A stretch of DNA of 64,000 bases from Halosolutus amylolyticus. Lineage in GTDB: Archaea > Halobacteriota > Halobacteria > Halobacteriales > Natrialbaceae. Of this stretch, positions 14,936 to 23,664 are shown in pieces (within the stretch, counting starts at the first letter, position 1; each line of letters opens with the position of its first letter). The position numbers and the translations under genes were made by a program. Location: assembly GCF_023566055.1 (NCBI RefSeq), contig NZ_JALIQP010000002.1, positions 682,001 to 746,000 of the forward strand. Reading direction: 5' to 3'. The notes beneath the pieces are model-generated. The model did not search any database. It was not told where the DNA came from and saw only the letters and a list, made by a program, of their open reading frames with translations.

Positions 14936-17473
14936 ATGACAGCGCACAGACGATGGTCGACCACCGGCTGTCAGGGGGGCCGGCCGTCGGCACGGGAGTC
15001 GCTGTGGGCTCCCAGCGAGGCGTCCTACGAACTCGACTCCCGGTACCAGTTCGTCGCCGTCGACGAGGCGTTCGCCACGATCACCGGGTACGAGGACGAT
15101 CGCCTCCTGGGGGAACACGCGTCCCTCGTCTATCCCGATGCTGCGGTCGATCGCGTCGAGACCCTGGCCCGAACGCTCGTGGAGACGAGCCGCGAGGACA
15201 CGGCCGGGAGGTCGGCAGAGGCCGACGGTGACGGAACCGCGACGGACGACCACGAAAACGTGGAGAACGCCGACGAAACCTCGAAGAACGACCACGGCGG
15301 GCCCACGGATCTGCGTTCGGCCGGTCCCCGGGTCACGCTCGATCTCACGCTCCGGACCGCCGCCGGGGACGAGATCGTGTGTACGCACCAGTTGCAGGTC
15401 ACCACTCCGTCCGACGGAACCGAGCGGGTCGTCGCGACCGTTCGGACCGACCCCGACGGTACCGACCGTCCTGAGACGTGCCGTCACTCGAGCACCGGCG
15501 AGCAGGAACCGGGACAGGAAGGGGAGTCGTCGACCGGCGACGCCACGGGAGTCGACGGAGACCGACCGGCGGCGCTCTCGACAGCGATCGAGCGCATCCG
15601 GGACGGAGTCTACGCGCTCGATGCGGACCTGCAGTACACGTTCGTCAACGAGGGGGCTCGCGACCTGCTCGGACTCGACGGTGCATCGGACGCGGACGAC
15701 GATCCCGCACTGTTCCGGACCGCCCACGAACGCGCGATGGAGCACCAGCGCCCGTTCACGGTCGAGGCGTATCATCCGCCGATCGACGGCTGGATCGAGG
15801 CACGACTCTACCCCGACGAGAGCGGGGTCACCGTTCACGTGTCCGATCGAACGCCGTGGCGAGCCCGCGAGGAGGGGCTCGAATCGGGGTACCAGCGGTT
15901 TCGGTCCGTCTTCGAGGACGCACACGACGCGATCCTCGTCGGCGACGAATCCGGGATCGTCGCCGCCAACCCGGCCGCATGTGACCTGTTCGACACCAGC
16001 CGATCGGAACTCCGAGGCCGATCGCTGATCGAGTTCGTCCACGACGATCACGACGTCGAAACGGCGTGGGAGCAGTTCCTCGACGACGGTCGGTTTCGCG
16101 GCTCGTTCTCGGTCGTTCGGTCCGACGGCGACGAACGCGTCGTCGAGTGCAACGCCGTCGCCGACGTCCGTCCCGGGATACACCTCTCGATCCTCCGGGA
16201 CGTCACGGAGACCCGCAAGCGAGAGCGGCAACTCGAGCGACAGCGCGAGCGGTTGACCGCACTCGATCACGTGTACACCGTCGTCCGGGAACTCAACGAC
16301 GCGATCGTCACCGGCTCCACCCGGGCCGATCTCGAGCGGATCGTCTGCGACTCGCTCGCGGACTCGCCGTCCTACGAGTTCGCCTTCGTCGCCGGCGTCG
16401 ACCCGTCCGACGGAGCGGTCTCCAAGAGGGCCGAGGCGGGCGTCGACGGCTATCTCGAGTCGATCCCGATCTCGACCGATCCCGACGAACCCGCCGGCCA
16501 GGGCCCGCTCGGGCAGGCGGCCCGGACGCAGGAGACCCAGGTGTCGAACGACGTGTTCACCGACCCGGAGTTCGAACCCTGGCGGGACGACGCCCGAGAA
16601 CGCGGCTACCGGGCCGCGGCCGCAGTACCGATCACGCACGACGGCGCGCTGTACGGCGTCCTGGGCGTGACCAGCGCCCGCAGTCAGGCGTTCACCGACG
16701 AGGAGCGGACCGTCGTCGGCCAACTCGGCGAGATCCTCGGACACGCGATCGCCGCCCACGAGCGCAAGCGGGTCCTGCTCGGCGAGACGGTGATCGAACT
16801 CGAACTCGTCATCGACGACGCGGTCGAGTTCTTCGACGGCCCGTCGATGGCCGATCGGTCGGTCCAGTTCGATCGCGTCGTCAGCATCGGGGACGACCAG
16901 TACCTCGAGTACGGGACCACCGCAGTCGAGACGTTCCCGGAGTTCGAACGACTGGTCGAATCAGTTCCCCACTGGGATCGCGTTACCCCCCTCGACGAGT
17001 CGGGCGGGACGGTCCGGTTCGAACTCGAGATCACGTCGCCGCCGATGTTCTCGGTCATCGACGCCCACGGGGGGTACGTCGAGTCAGCGGCGCTCCACGA
17101 CGGGACCTATACCACCACGCTTCACTTCCCCCAGGACACCGACGTCAGGGCAGTCACGGACGCGATCGAGGAGGTCTATCCGGGCGTCCGAACCATCGCC
17201 CGACGACAGGTCACCCCCGCGGACGCGTCGATCGGCCAACTGCAGTCACACCTGGCCCACGAGTTGACCGATCGCCAGCGGAGCGCCCTCGAGACGGCCT
17301 ACTACGCGGGGTACTTCGAGTGGCCCCGCGACAGTTCGGGCGAAGAGATCGCGGCCACGCTGGACGTCTCCCCCGCGACGTTCCACGAACACCTCCGATC
17401 GGCACAGGAGAAACTGGTCGCGGCGATCCTCGAGGGCCCGGACGCGGCGCGTCCGGGGTCGACGGACGACTGA
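14936..17473 (+). CDS. Bat-type PAS/GAF sensor regulator with HTH_10 domain
   Basis: An 845-residue cytoplasmic sensor-regulator of the bacterio-opsin activator type. In order: a PAS domain (about 30-170, FVAVDEAFATITGYEDDRLL) with an acidic insert, a second PAS-like region (about 215-305), a third PAS (YQRFRSVFEDAHDAILVGDE, about 320-430), a coiled segment, a GAF domain (about 450-610, RAAAAVPITHDGALYGVLGV), the bacterio-opsin-activator middle domain (about 615-760) and a C-terminal HTH_10 (LTDRQRSALETAYYAGYFEW with EIAATLDVSPATFHEHLRSA). Such proteins sense redox, light or small ligands and activate nearby genes; the signal and targets here are unknown. It ends on a family A repeat. Confidence 0.9.
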   Translation: MTAHRRWSTTGCQGGRPSARESLWAPSEASYELDSRYQFVAVDEAFATITGYEDDRLLGEHASLVYPDAAVDRVETLARTLVETSREDTAGRSAEADGDGTATDDHENVENADETSKNDHGGPTDLRSAGPRVTLDLTLRTAAGDEIVCTHQLQVTTPSDGTERVVATVRTDPDGTDRPETCRHSSTGEQEPGQEGESSTGDATGVDGDRPAALSTAIERIRDGVYALDADLQYTFVNEGARDLLGLDGASDADDDPALFRTAHERAMEHQRPFTVEAYHPPIDGWIEARLYPDESGVTVHVSDRTPWRAREEGLESGYQRFRSVFEDAHDAILVGDESGIVAANPAACDLFDTSRSELRGRSLIEFVHDDHDVETAWEQFLDDGRFRGSFSVVRSDGDERVVECNAVADVRPGIHLSILRDVTETRKRERQLERQRERLTALDHVYTVVRELNDAIVTGSTRADLERIVCDSLADSPSYEFAFVAGVDPSDGAVSKRAEAGVDGYLESIPISTDPDEPAGQGPLGQAARTQETQVSNDVFTDPEFEPWRDDARERGYRAAAAVPITHDGALYGVLGVTSARSQAFTDEERTVVGQLGEILGHAIAAHERKRVLLGETVIELELVIDDAVEFFDGPSMADRSVQFDRVVSIGDDQYLEYGTTAVETFPEFERLVESVPHWDRVTPLDESGGTVRFELEITSPPMFSVIDAHGGYVESAALHDGTYTTTLHFPQDTDVRAVTDAIEEVYPGVRTIARRQVTPADASIGQLQSHLAHELTDRQRSALETAYYAGYFEWPRDSSGEEIAATLDVSPATFHEHLRSAQEKLVAAILEGPDAARPGSTDD

Positions 17474-17555
17474 TACGGATTGCTGTACCGATGTACCGGC
17501 GCAACCGCGATCCGGACGGCGGTTGCGCCGGAAATGACGTACAGTAAACCGTATG
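17471..17555 (+). repeat. Family A stop-codon-anchored palindromic repeat, copy 4
   Basis: The element begins with the regulator's stop codon (TGATACGGATTGCTGTACCG) and ends AGTAAACCGTATG. Inner arms CCGGCGCAACCGC and GCGGTTGCGCCGG are perfect 13-base complements, the best preserved stem among the six copies. Confidence 0.88.
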
Positions 17556-18102
17556 AGCAGTGCGACCGACGACGCCGGTCCCGCGAAGATGAGCGTGCCC
17601 GTAGCGCTCGAAACCGGGCGGACGTCAACCTGACGGACCCAAACGGTGCAATAGTTTGAACTACAGCGAAATGGGGTCGATTGTAGTGCTAATTGTAAAC
17701 CAAAATCGGGAACATTCCAGATATTGTTCCAACAATAAGGTTTAATGCCGGACAGTCAGTCAATACTGGTGTGAGGTGATCACGACTGAATACACCGACG
17801 AAACGAAACCACCGTAGTCAACCCCTGTGGCTGTGACCTGTGGCCACACCACCCGGTGTGTGCTCATGCTCACTTCCTGCCGGTCGGATCGTCGCCTCCC
17901 ACCGACGACCCGACGTGACCGGCCCGCGTTCCAGTCGCGAACCGGGACGGTCGACACTCTCACTCAGAGTTCCGTTCCTGCTGAAATCGCTTCGTCAGAG
18001 CTAGTCGATCGTGGTGCACTCGCTACTCGCCGGGACCGATCGACGAACTGCCGGTCGAAGGCTCGTGAACCGGCGGCGACGCCGGCGAACCGCCGGGAGT
18101 AG
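17556..18102. other. Gene-free stretch with AT-rich regulatory-looking core
   Basis: No convincing gene was found. Bases 17640-17770 are markedly AT-rich for this genome and hold two overlapping inverted repeats (listed separately), a possible TATA (GTTTAATG), and two tiny ORFs: one from the ATG at about 17744 (MPDSQSILV) and a second from a nearby GTG (ITTEYTDETKPP after the start). A 26-codon ORF begins at the right edge of repeat copy 4. The rest, to 18102, looks like ordinary non-coding GC-rich sequence. Confidence 0.4.
17709..17737. promoter_or_regulatory. Overlapping inverted repeats, candidate operator
   Basis: GGAACA and TGTTCC (17709-17714 and 17725-17730) flank a 10-base spacer, and TATTGTT-CC-AACAATA (17722-17737) is a perfect 7-base inverted repeat sharing the TGTTCC arm. 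Both are dyads of the type bound by dimeric regulators. The next annotated gene is about 400 bp away, so the regulated transcript is unclear. Confidence 0.45.
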
Positions 18103-18111
18103 CACTAAACG
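18103..18111 (+). promoter_or_regulatory. TATA-like box of the phosphoesterase gene
   Basis: CACTAAACG is centred 29 nt upstream of the ATG at 18136. Confidence 0.5.
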
Positions 18112-18135
18112 TACTGCTCTCGAACGGATGACACG

Positions 18136-19470
18136 ATGGCCGACGATGCCGACGATACGGTCTACTACGTGATCAGCGACCTCCACATCGGCGGCGACGA
18201 ACAACTGGCCACGGTGGACTTTCTCGACGAGTTGGTCGCCTTTCTCGAACGTCTGGAGACGATCGAGGAGGACGCGGAGTTGCTGATCAACGGCGACGCG
18301 TTCGGGCTGTGGGAGTTCACCGAGGTCGACGGCCCCGCGAAATTCGACGTCCTGACCGAGCGGTATCCCGACCTGTTCGACCAGTTGCGCGCGACCGGCG
18401 AGGCGATTCCGATCACGCTGTTGCCGGGCAACCACGACAACGAACTCGCCGCGTACGACGAGTACGTCGACCGACTCGCCGAGTACAACGTCGACCTCGT
18501 CCAGTCCGAGTCGCTCACCCGACGGGTCGGCGATCGGACGATCCACTTCGAACACGGGCATCAGCAGGACCCCAACAACCGCTTCGAGGACCTCGGCAAT
18601 CCCTACGAGACTCCGATCGGCTACCACTACAACACCCAGGTGACGAGTCGGGCGGGCCGGCTGTCCGATCGGGGCCGGTTCAACTGGTTGAAGGACGTCC
18701 AGGCGGTGACGCCGACCGAACGCGTGCCCCGCTGGCTCCTCTCGAAATACTTCTACCGCGAAATGAACCCCCTCCTGCGGTACGCCATCATCCCGTTCCT
18801 GTTACTGTTCAACGTCAGCGTCGTCCTCGCAGTGCTGGCGGGACTGGACGTCGCCGGCATCTGGACGATGCCGGTAGCGACGACGGACGCGGTGCTCGGC
18901 CAACTGGGCCTGGTCGGGGAAGCCGTCCACTTCCTCCTCGTCGTCAACGTCGCGATCGCCGGCGTACTCCTCCTCGCGGCCGTCCCGGTCTACTTCGTCC
19001 TCCGTGACCTCGGCGAAACCGTCGACCGATTCGGGGTGTTCGAGACGGACCTCACGGTCGATCCCGAGGAACCGTACGCGGCCGCCGCCCGGGAGGTGTT
19101 CGCCGATCGGCCGGAGACGGCGGTGTTCTGCTACGGGCACACCCACCGCCCGGGTGTCACCGAGGTCGACGGCAGGCTGCTCGTCAACAGCGGGACGTGG
19201 CTGAAACGGCTCCACCGCCGGGACGTCGTCGCCGGCGTCCTCCCGCCGGTGTTCTACCCGTCCTATCAGCTGTGTGTCGTCCGCATCAGCGACGTCCCCG
19301 ACGGCGTGGCAGTCGAGTACGAGGAGATCGAGAAGCCGTCCCCGACCGCGAACGAGATCACGCTCACCGAGCGCCTCCTCACGCTGGGCCGGAAACCGAC
19401 TCCCGAACTGCCCGATCGATCGATCGTCACCGACGCGGGGCCCGAACCGGCTCCGGAAGCGAGTAACTAG
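18136..19470 (+). CDS. Calcineurin-like metallophosphoesterase interrupted by a membrane hairpin
   Basis: A 444-residue member of the metallophosphoesterase superfamily. All five metal/catalytic motifs are present: Asp-Leu-His at 15-17, Gly-Asp at 53-54, GNHD at 98-101, the histidines of FEHGHQ at 140-142 and GHTH at 334-337. Between the fourth and fifth motifs are two predicted membrane helices (about 216-239 and 265-289), so the halves of the catalytic domain must fold together across a membrane hairpin and the active site probably faces the cytoplasm. Substrates of the family range from phospholipid head groups to nucleotides and phosphoproteins; this one is unknown. The gene stands alone. 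Confidence 0.85.
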   Translation: MADDADDTVYYVISDLHIGGDEQLATVDFLDELVAFLERLETIEEDAELLINGDAFGLWEFTEVDGPAKFDVLTERYPDLFDQLRATGEAIPITLLPGNHDNELAAYDEYVDRLAEYNVDLVQSESLTRRVGDRTIHFEHGHQQDPNNRFEDLGNPYETPIGYHYNTQVTSRAGRLSDRGRFNWLKDVQAVTPTERVPRWLLSKYFYREMNPLLRYAIIPFLLLFNVSVVLAVLAGLDVAGIWTMPVATTDAVLGQLGLVGEAVHFLLVVNVAIAGVLLLAAVPVYFVLRDLGETVDRFGVFETDLTVDPEEPYAAAAREVFADRPETAVFCYGHTHRPGVTEVDGRLLVNSGTWLKRLHRRDVVAGVLPPVFYPSYQLCVVRISDVPDGVAVEYEEIEKPSPTANEITLTERLLTLGRKPTPELPDRSIVTDAGPEPAPEASN

Positions 19471-19697
19471 GCGGCCGGACTCGAGGCGAACCCCCTCGCG
19501 ATCGGCCGGGCTACTATAGTGTTCCGAATCTGCCGACAGGGACAGGTACCGGAACGAACAGCGGATCGTCTGGAACCGCCGTTCCGCACGAGACGTCTCG
19601 ATCAGTACGTGTCCACCGCGATGCGTATTGACCGAGTCGCATTTCCCGCCGACACGAGTTGTGGCGGGTGTCGAGAGTTCTCGCCAGTCCGTGCCGG

Positions 19698-20639
19698 TTA
19701 TTCGCACCGATCCAGTGCCGCTTCACCCTCCTGTGCGTACTGATCGGCGCGATCCCAGTTGCGGTTTGCGGCAGCTGTCGCCGACTCGGCGAAGTACCCG
19801 CTCGCTTCGTAGAACGCCTCGGCAGAGCAGTGAAACTCGATAACGTCCGACTTGAACTGCTGGGGTGTATCGGGATCCGCTTCGAGCAGTGCCAGCGTTT
19901 CCTCGCTTTCCTCGAAATGACCTTCAGCCGTCCTGAACCGCGTTTCCGCCGTTTCGTACGCCTCATTATCGTACTGTTCGAACGCGTCGAAAACGACGAC
20001 GGCACCGTCCATGAACTGCTGGAACCCGTCCACGAATCGCTCCATTGCGTCGAGTTCGTCGCCCAGGATCTGGAGGTCGTCGTCGAGTTGCTCGTATTCG
20101 AGTCTCGAATCGTCCTCGATCAACTCGGGATCGATCTCCGAGTGTGCCGATTCAACCGCCTCCAGCTGGTCCCGTATCTGTTCGAGCAGGTCCTGACACT
20201 CGTCGAGTTCGTCGTTCGCCGCCTCGAACCGCTCAGCAGTAACGTAGGCGTCGACCGTATCGAAGCAGTTTCCAAACTCGACGAAAAGCGCACCGTACTC
20301 GGCGGCTTCGCGCTGGTACGCTGCAATAGAACGGGCGTTCTCGACGTACTCCTGGTCTTCGTCAGAAAGCGTCGTCTCCGCGTCGTCGAGTTTCTCTTCG
20401 GCGAGATCAGCACGTCGTTTGATATCGTCGGCGTCGAACGAGTCGGGAATCTCGTCGCTCTCCCCGAACTCGTCCAGCAACTCCTTGTTCTCCTCGAGAA
20501 GCGATTGCGCCTCCTCGTAGGGCTCCCTCGCGTCCGCGTTCTCGTCGTTCTCACCGCTCTCGTCGCTCCCCAGACAGCCTGCGATCGATAGACACGCCAG
20601 GCTCGACGTGCCGATCAAGATCGATCGTCGGGTTTCCAT
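19698..20639 (-). CDS. Lipoprotein with helical coiled-coil domain
   Basis: A 313-residue protein starting METRRSILIGTSSLACLSIA, a twin-arginine-type signal leading to a lipobox (Leu-Ser-Ile-Ala-Gly-Cys, Cys at residue 22). The mature protein begins with a short acidic linker (GSDESGENDENADAREPYEE) and is then almost wholly helical with heptad-like Glu/Leu spacing, so a coiled coil or helical bundle on the outer membrane face is expected. I recognise no named family. The ATG at 20639 was chosen because it puts the arginine pair at the normal distance from the lipobox; an upstream ATG at 20666 would add nine residues. Its function is unknown. Confidence 0.75.
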   Translation of the reverse strand: METRRSILIGTSSLACLSIAGCLGSDESGENDENADAREPYEEAQSLLEENKELLDEFGESDEIPDSFDADDIKRRADLAEEKLDDAETTLSDEDQEYVENARSIAAYQREAAEYGALFVEFGNCFDTVDAYVTAERFEAANDELDECQDLLEQIRDQLEAVESAHSEIDPELIEDDSRLEYEQLDDDLQILGDELDAMERFVDGFQQFMDGAVVVFDAFEQYDNEAYETAETRFRTAEGHFEESEETLALLEADPDTPQQFKSDVIEFHCSAEAFYEASGYFAESATAAANRNWDRADQYAQEGEAALDRCE

Positions 20640-20807
20640 ACCGAGCCGACTCCACTCGATAGCCATGAGTCTTCTCAAATATCGTGTAAATTCACTATCG
20701 GACTACAAGTAGTGATGGGACTATTCAGATACTGACTGTCACTGCCACCAGTATCAGTAGCGTTCCCCAGTTGCGAGTCTCGCGATCGATCGGGACCGAG
20801 TCTGGAG

Positions 20808-20817
20808 GTTTTTACTA
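20808..20817 (+). promoter_or_regulatory. TATA-like box of the HFX_2341-family gene
   Basis: GTTTTTACTA is centred 28 nt upstream of the ATG at 20840 and supports that start over one at 20771. Confidence 0.5.
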
Positions 20818-20839
20818 CTGCCGCCCCGCTGTACCACGT

Positions 20840-21754
20840 ATGCAAACGCACATCGTTCCGGTCGGCTTCGATTACGACCGGCTGATCGCGCCGCTGGTGC
20901 GCGATCAGATCGACGTCGACAGCGTCATCCTCCTGGAGGGGGCGGTAGGCAGCGAGGCCAACGTCGAGTACTCCCGGCACCTCTCGCAGAAACTCGAGAC
21001 GGACTTCCAGAACTTGCTCGGCGCGCAAACCGAGCGGTTCGTCCTCGAGGACGTCTACGACTACGACGAGGCGTTCGAGCAGGCCTACAACCTGATCACC
21101 GCCGAACTCGATCGAGGCAACGAGGTCTGGGTCAACGTCGCCGCGATGCCCCGGACCGTGAGCTTCGCGTTCGCGACGGCCGCCAACTCGCTGATGGTCG
21201 AACGCGAGGACGAACGCGAACAGATCCACACCTACTACACCGCCCCGGAGAAGTACCTGGAGACCGAACTCGCCGAGGAACTGCGCGAGCAGATCGCCCT
21301 GCTCGAGGACCTCCAGGACGATGACGTCGGAGACGATCGGATCGCGGACCGACTCGAGAGCGCCCGGAGCCTGCTCTCGGAGTTCGACGAGCGCGGGACG
21401 ACGATCGGCGCGAAGGAGATCGACGGCAGTCACATCGTCGAACTGCCGGTCACCTCCTTCTCGAACGTCAAGCCGTTCGAGGAACTCGTCCTGTTCAAAC
21501 TCGGCGAGGACGGCGAGTTCGCCTCCGTCTCCGAACTCGCCGAGTCGCTGGCCCGCGAACTCAACGAGGAGTACACCGACAGCTTCCGCTCGAAGGTCAT
21601 CTACAACGTCGATCGACTCGGGCCCGGCGGCAAGGGGTACATCGAGCGCGAGGAACACGGCAAGTCCTACCAGACGCGGCTCTCGCGGATCGGCGAACTC
21701 TGGGTGCGGGCACACTCCGACGCCGACAGACAGGATCGCCTCCTCGACTCGTGA
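20840..21754 (+). CDS. HFX_2341/DUF6293 family regulator (CARF-like domain plus winged helix)
   Basis: A 304-residue protein starting MQTHIVPVGFDYDRLIAPLV. The first 150 residues have the alternating beta/alpha pattern of Rossmann-like CARF domains, including VWVNVAAMPRTVSFAFATAA, which resembles the ligand loop region of Csa3/CARF proteins. The C-terminal third is a winged helix (LAESLARELNEEYTDSFRSK, VIYNVDRLGPGGKGYIEREE). It matches the haloarchaeal HFX_2341 family (DUF6293). CARF domains bind cyclic oligoadenylates in CRISPR defence, but no CRISPR genes are seen here, so the ligand and the targets are unknown. Confidence 0.85.
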   Translation: MQTHIVPVGFDYDRLIAPLVRDQIDVDSVILLEGAVGSEANVEYSRHLSQKLETDFQNLLGAQTERFVLEDVYDYDEAFEQAYNLITAELDRGNEVWVNVAAMPRTVSFAFATAANSLMVEREDEREQIHTYYTAPEKYLETELAEELREQIALLEDLQDDDVGDDRIADRLESARSLLSEFDERGTTIGAKEIDGSHIVELPVTSFSNVKPFEELVLFKLGEDGEFASVSELAESLARELNEEYTDSFRSKVIYNVDRLGPGGKGYIEREEHGKSYQTRLSRIGELWVRAHSDADRQDRLLDS

Positions 21755-21757
21755 ACC

Positions 21758-21780
21758 GCCTCGGGGTCAAGCCCCGTGGC
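21758..21780. terminator. Hairpin between convergent genes, similar to an IS200/IS605 end
   Basis: The bases GCC-T-CGGGG-TCAAG-CCCCG-T-GGC form an 8-bp stem with one T-T mismatch and a 5-base loop, followed by ATTCCCACAGGC. It fills most of the 47 bp between two convergent stop codons and could terminate both transcripts. The CGGGGTCAAGCCCCG core resembles the right-end hairpin I associate with haloarchaeal TnpB-type elements; that resemblance is from memory. Confidence 0.5.
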
Positions 21781-21801
21781 ATTCCCACAGGCCGCTCGTA
21801 A

Positions 21802-22530
21802 TCACAACCTGTCGTCCCAGACGAGCCACTCGCGATCGTCTCGGACGAGGAGGACGTACCCGTCATCTTCGTTGACCTGCTCGTCGTCCTCGGAGACGGT
21901 AATAGAGACGTATACGATGCTGTAGTCCTCGAGACCGTGCTCGGCCAACAACTCGTCGTACTGCTCCTCCGCTCGTGTTACCTCCTCGTCGAGTGCGTCG
22001 CCCTCGAGGTCCTGACTCTCGCGGACGACCGCCCGTAAACGACGTTCGTCAGCCTGGTGAACCGAGATCGTTACGTCCCCCCACTGCTCTTCGAACTCCT
22101 CCTCGGTCGTGTTCTCGGGATACAGGTACGAATCCGGATGGATAGTGTTCCGGTAGCGTTCGAGGTTCGCGGCCGAGAGCGAACCGAATAGGGTCTGGAC
22201 GGTGCGTTCCGGTGCGCTCTCGTCGTCGCGCACGAAGAAGTACCAGCCGCTGGCGGCGGCCGCGACCCCGCCGATCATCAGGTACCGCCGATCGATCCCG
22301 CCGTCCGAATCGGACTGGGTACCCGCGTCCGAGGATGCAGGCACTCGGGACGAGTCCGACGATCGAGACGGGTGATCGTGCCGGTCGTCGGTTCCCTCCG
22401 CTCGATCGTCGTCCCGTCGAGGACCGTCGTTCGGCGTCGTAGCGTCCGACCCTTTTCCGACCGATTCGCCGCACACGCTGCAGTACGACCCGCCGTCGAC
22501 CGCCTCCCCGCAGTTCGGGCAGTTAGCCAT
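21802..22530 (-). CDS. Zinc-ribbon protein with one membrane helix and extracytoplasmic domain
   Basis: A 242-residue protein. The first residues form a zinc ribbon (CPNCGEAVDGGSYCSVCGES, two CxxC pairs at about 4-7 and 17-20). A 70-residue Asp/Ser/Arg-rich linker leads to a single hydrophobic helix (RRYLMIGGVAAAASGWYFFV, about 101-120). The C-terminal 120 residues (QTLFGSLSAANLERYRNTIH onward) look like a small NTF2-like alpha+beta domain. This architecture is common in haloarchaea without an assigned function. It converges on the HFX_2341 gene across the hairpin. Confidence 0.78.
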   Translation of the reverse strand: MANCPNCGEAVDGGSYCSVCGESVGKGSDATTPNDGPRRDDDRAEGTDDRHDHPSRSSDSSRVPASSDAGTQSDSDGGIDRRYLMIGGVAAAASGWYFFVRDDESAPERTVQTLFGSLSAANLERYRNTIHPDSYLYPENTTEEEFEEQWGDVTISVHQADERRLRAVVRESQDLEGDALDEEVTRAEEQYDELLAEHGLEDYSIVYVSITVSEDDEQVNEDDGYVLLVRDDREWLVWDDRL

Positions 22531-22773
22531 ACTCGGGAGCAGTGACCCCCCTCGGTTAACTTTTCTGGCAGAATTATATGTTCAGTATTCGAACGTGATG
22601 ATTCGGATCGAGAAGCGAGTGGAACGAATCGACACTCCTGACCCGTCCCTGGGCCGCCCGCGTCGCGATCGGCGCGGCGGGACCGTGACGATCGCCCCCG
22701 ATTCGATGCACCGACCTCGCAGTTCGGACGCCCGGGAACCCAGTCGGGACGACATCCGGTTCTCGCGTGTGAC

Positions 22774-23550
22774 TCAGCGCTCGCGCCGGCCGAGCGCAGC
22801 CAGCGGATCGTACCCGTTCTCCAGCAGTAGTTTCGCGAACCGGGCCCACAGCCGTGCGATCCCGTTCATCAGGTGCAAGATACCGAACAGGAGGACGACT
22901 CCAACGAGGGCGACGACGAGTGCCTGCGGCAGCGTCGTGATCCGCCAGTGGCCGACCGTGATGACCGTCTCGAAGCCGACCAGCAGGTAGTTCCACCCCA
23001 CGTACAGGGTCGGATGGAGCTCCGGCGCGCGATCGGACGTGAGGCCGACGTACAGGCCCGGCGCGTCGTAGTAGAGGGGAACGAACAGCATGCTCACGGC
23101 CGTCGTCAGCCCGGTCATCGCGAGCGAGACCGAGCCGACGCCGAGTGCGAACTTGGCCGGCAGGTAGAACAGCGCGGTCCACGTCTTGCGACCGGTCAGG
23201 AGCGATCGGAGCCGATCCCGCCGTCGGTCCCCGTCGAGTTCGGTCCGGGGATCGATCTCGACGCCGAGCAATCGCGTCGTCAGCCAGCGTTCGAACCCGG
23301 CCACGACGAGTCCCATCGCGACCGTGATCGCGAACACGAGCGCACCGGCGAGCACGATCAACAGCCCGAGGCCGAGCGAGACCCCGACCGTGACGAACAC
23401 GAGGTACGCGATCCCGAGCGGAAACGAAAGCAACAGGTAGGCGAGGTTCAGGTACGTCTGTCGCCGGAACGGAACCGCGACGAACCACCGGATTCGACCC
23501 CCGATCCGGCCGAATCGGTCGTCGGCCATCGTCGTCGCCGATCGTGACAT
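22774..23550 (-). CDS. Putative sensor-domain (PF13796-like) membrane protein
   Basis: A 258-residue protein with about five predicted membrane helices. The opening FRRQTYLNLAYLLLSFPLGI and the later FALGVGSVSLAMTGLTTAVS match the putative sensor domain found ahead of histidine kinases in actinobacteria and haloarchaea; here no kinase follows. The loop between the second and third helices is charged and cytoplasmic, and GWNYLLVGFETVITVG is probably in an extracellular loop. The ATG at 23550 lies about 29 nt after the TATA-like box at 23576-23585. Function is unknown. Confidence 0.72.
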   Translation of the reverse strand: MSRSATTMADDRFGRIGGRIRWFVAVPFRRQTYLNLAYLLLSFPLGIAYLVFVTVGVSLGLGLLIVLAGALVFAITVAMGLVVAGFERWLTTRLLGVEIDPRTELDGDRRRDRLRSLLTGRKTWTALFYLPAKFALGVGSVSLAMTGLTTAVSMLFVPLYYDAPGLYVGLTSDRAPELHPTLYVGWNYLLVGFETVITVGHWRITTLPQALVVALVGVVLLFGILHLMNGIARLWARFAKLLLENGYDPLAALGRRER

Positions 23551-23575
23551 CTCACGCACAAGTCCCTCTCCGTGC

Positions 23576-23585
23576 GAAATAAACG
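23576..23585 (-). promoter_or_regulatory. TATA-like box of the sensor-domain protein
   Basis: CGTTTATTTC on the minus strand is centred about 30 nt upstream of the ATG at 23550 and indicates a nearly leaderless message. Confidence 0.55.
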
Positions 23586-23664
23586 TTCGCCTCTCGTCGA
23601 CGCGGTCGCCGATCGGTCGAGGGGCCGGCGCGGACCGCCACCCCGCCGATCGGTTCGAGTCGGC

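Noticed and set aside
14243-16759. 838-codon open frame on the minus strand antisense to the Bat-type regulator
   Set aside because: Its translation is rich in Arg, Gly and Val with no domain; the opposite strand encodes clear PAS, GAF and HTH domains. High GC leaves long antisense frames open.
17553-17633. 26-codon ORF (MSSATDDAGPAKMSVPVALE and on) at the right edge of family A copy 4
   Set aside because: It is short, starts inside the repeat, and has no ribosome-binding or promoter signal; it may be chance.
19511-19525. GGGCTACTATAG, similar to the tip of the family B terminal repeat
   Set aside because: Only about ten bases match and no second arm is present within 150 bp, so it is not called as a copy.
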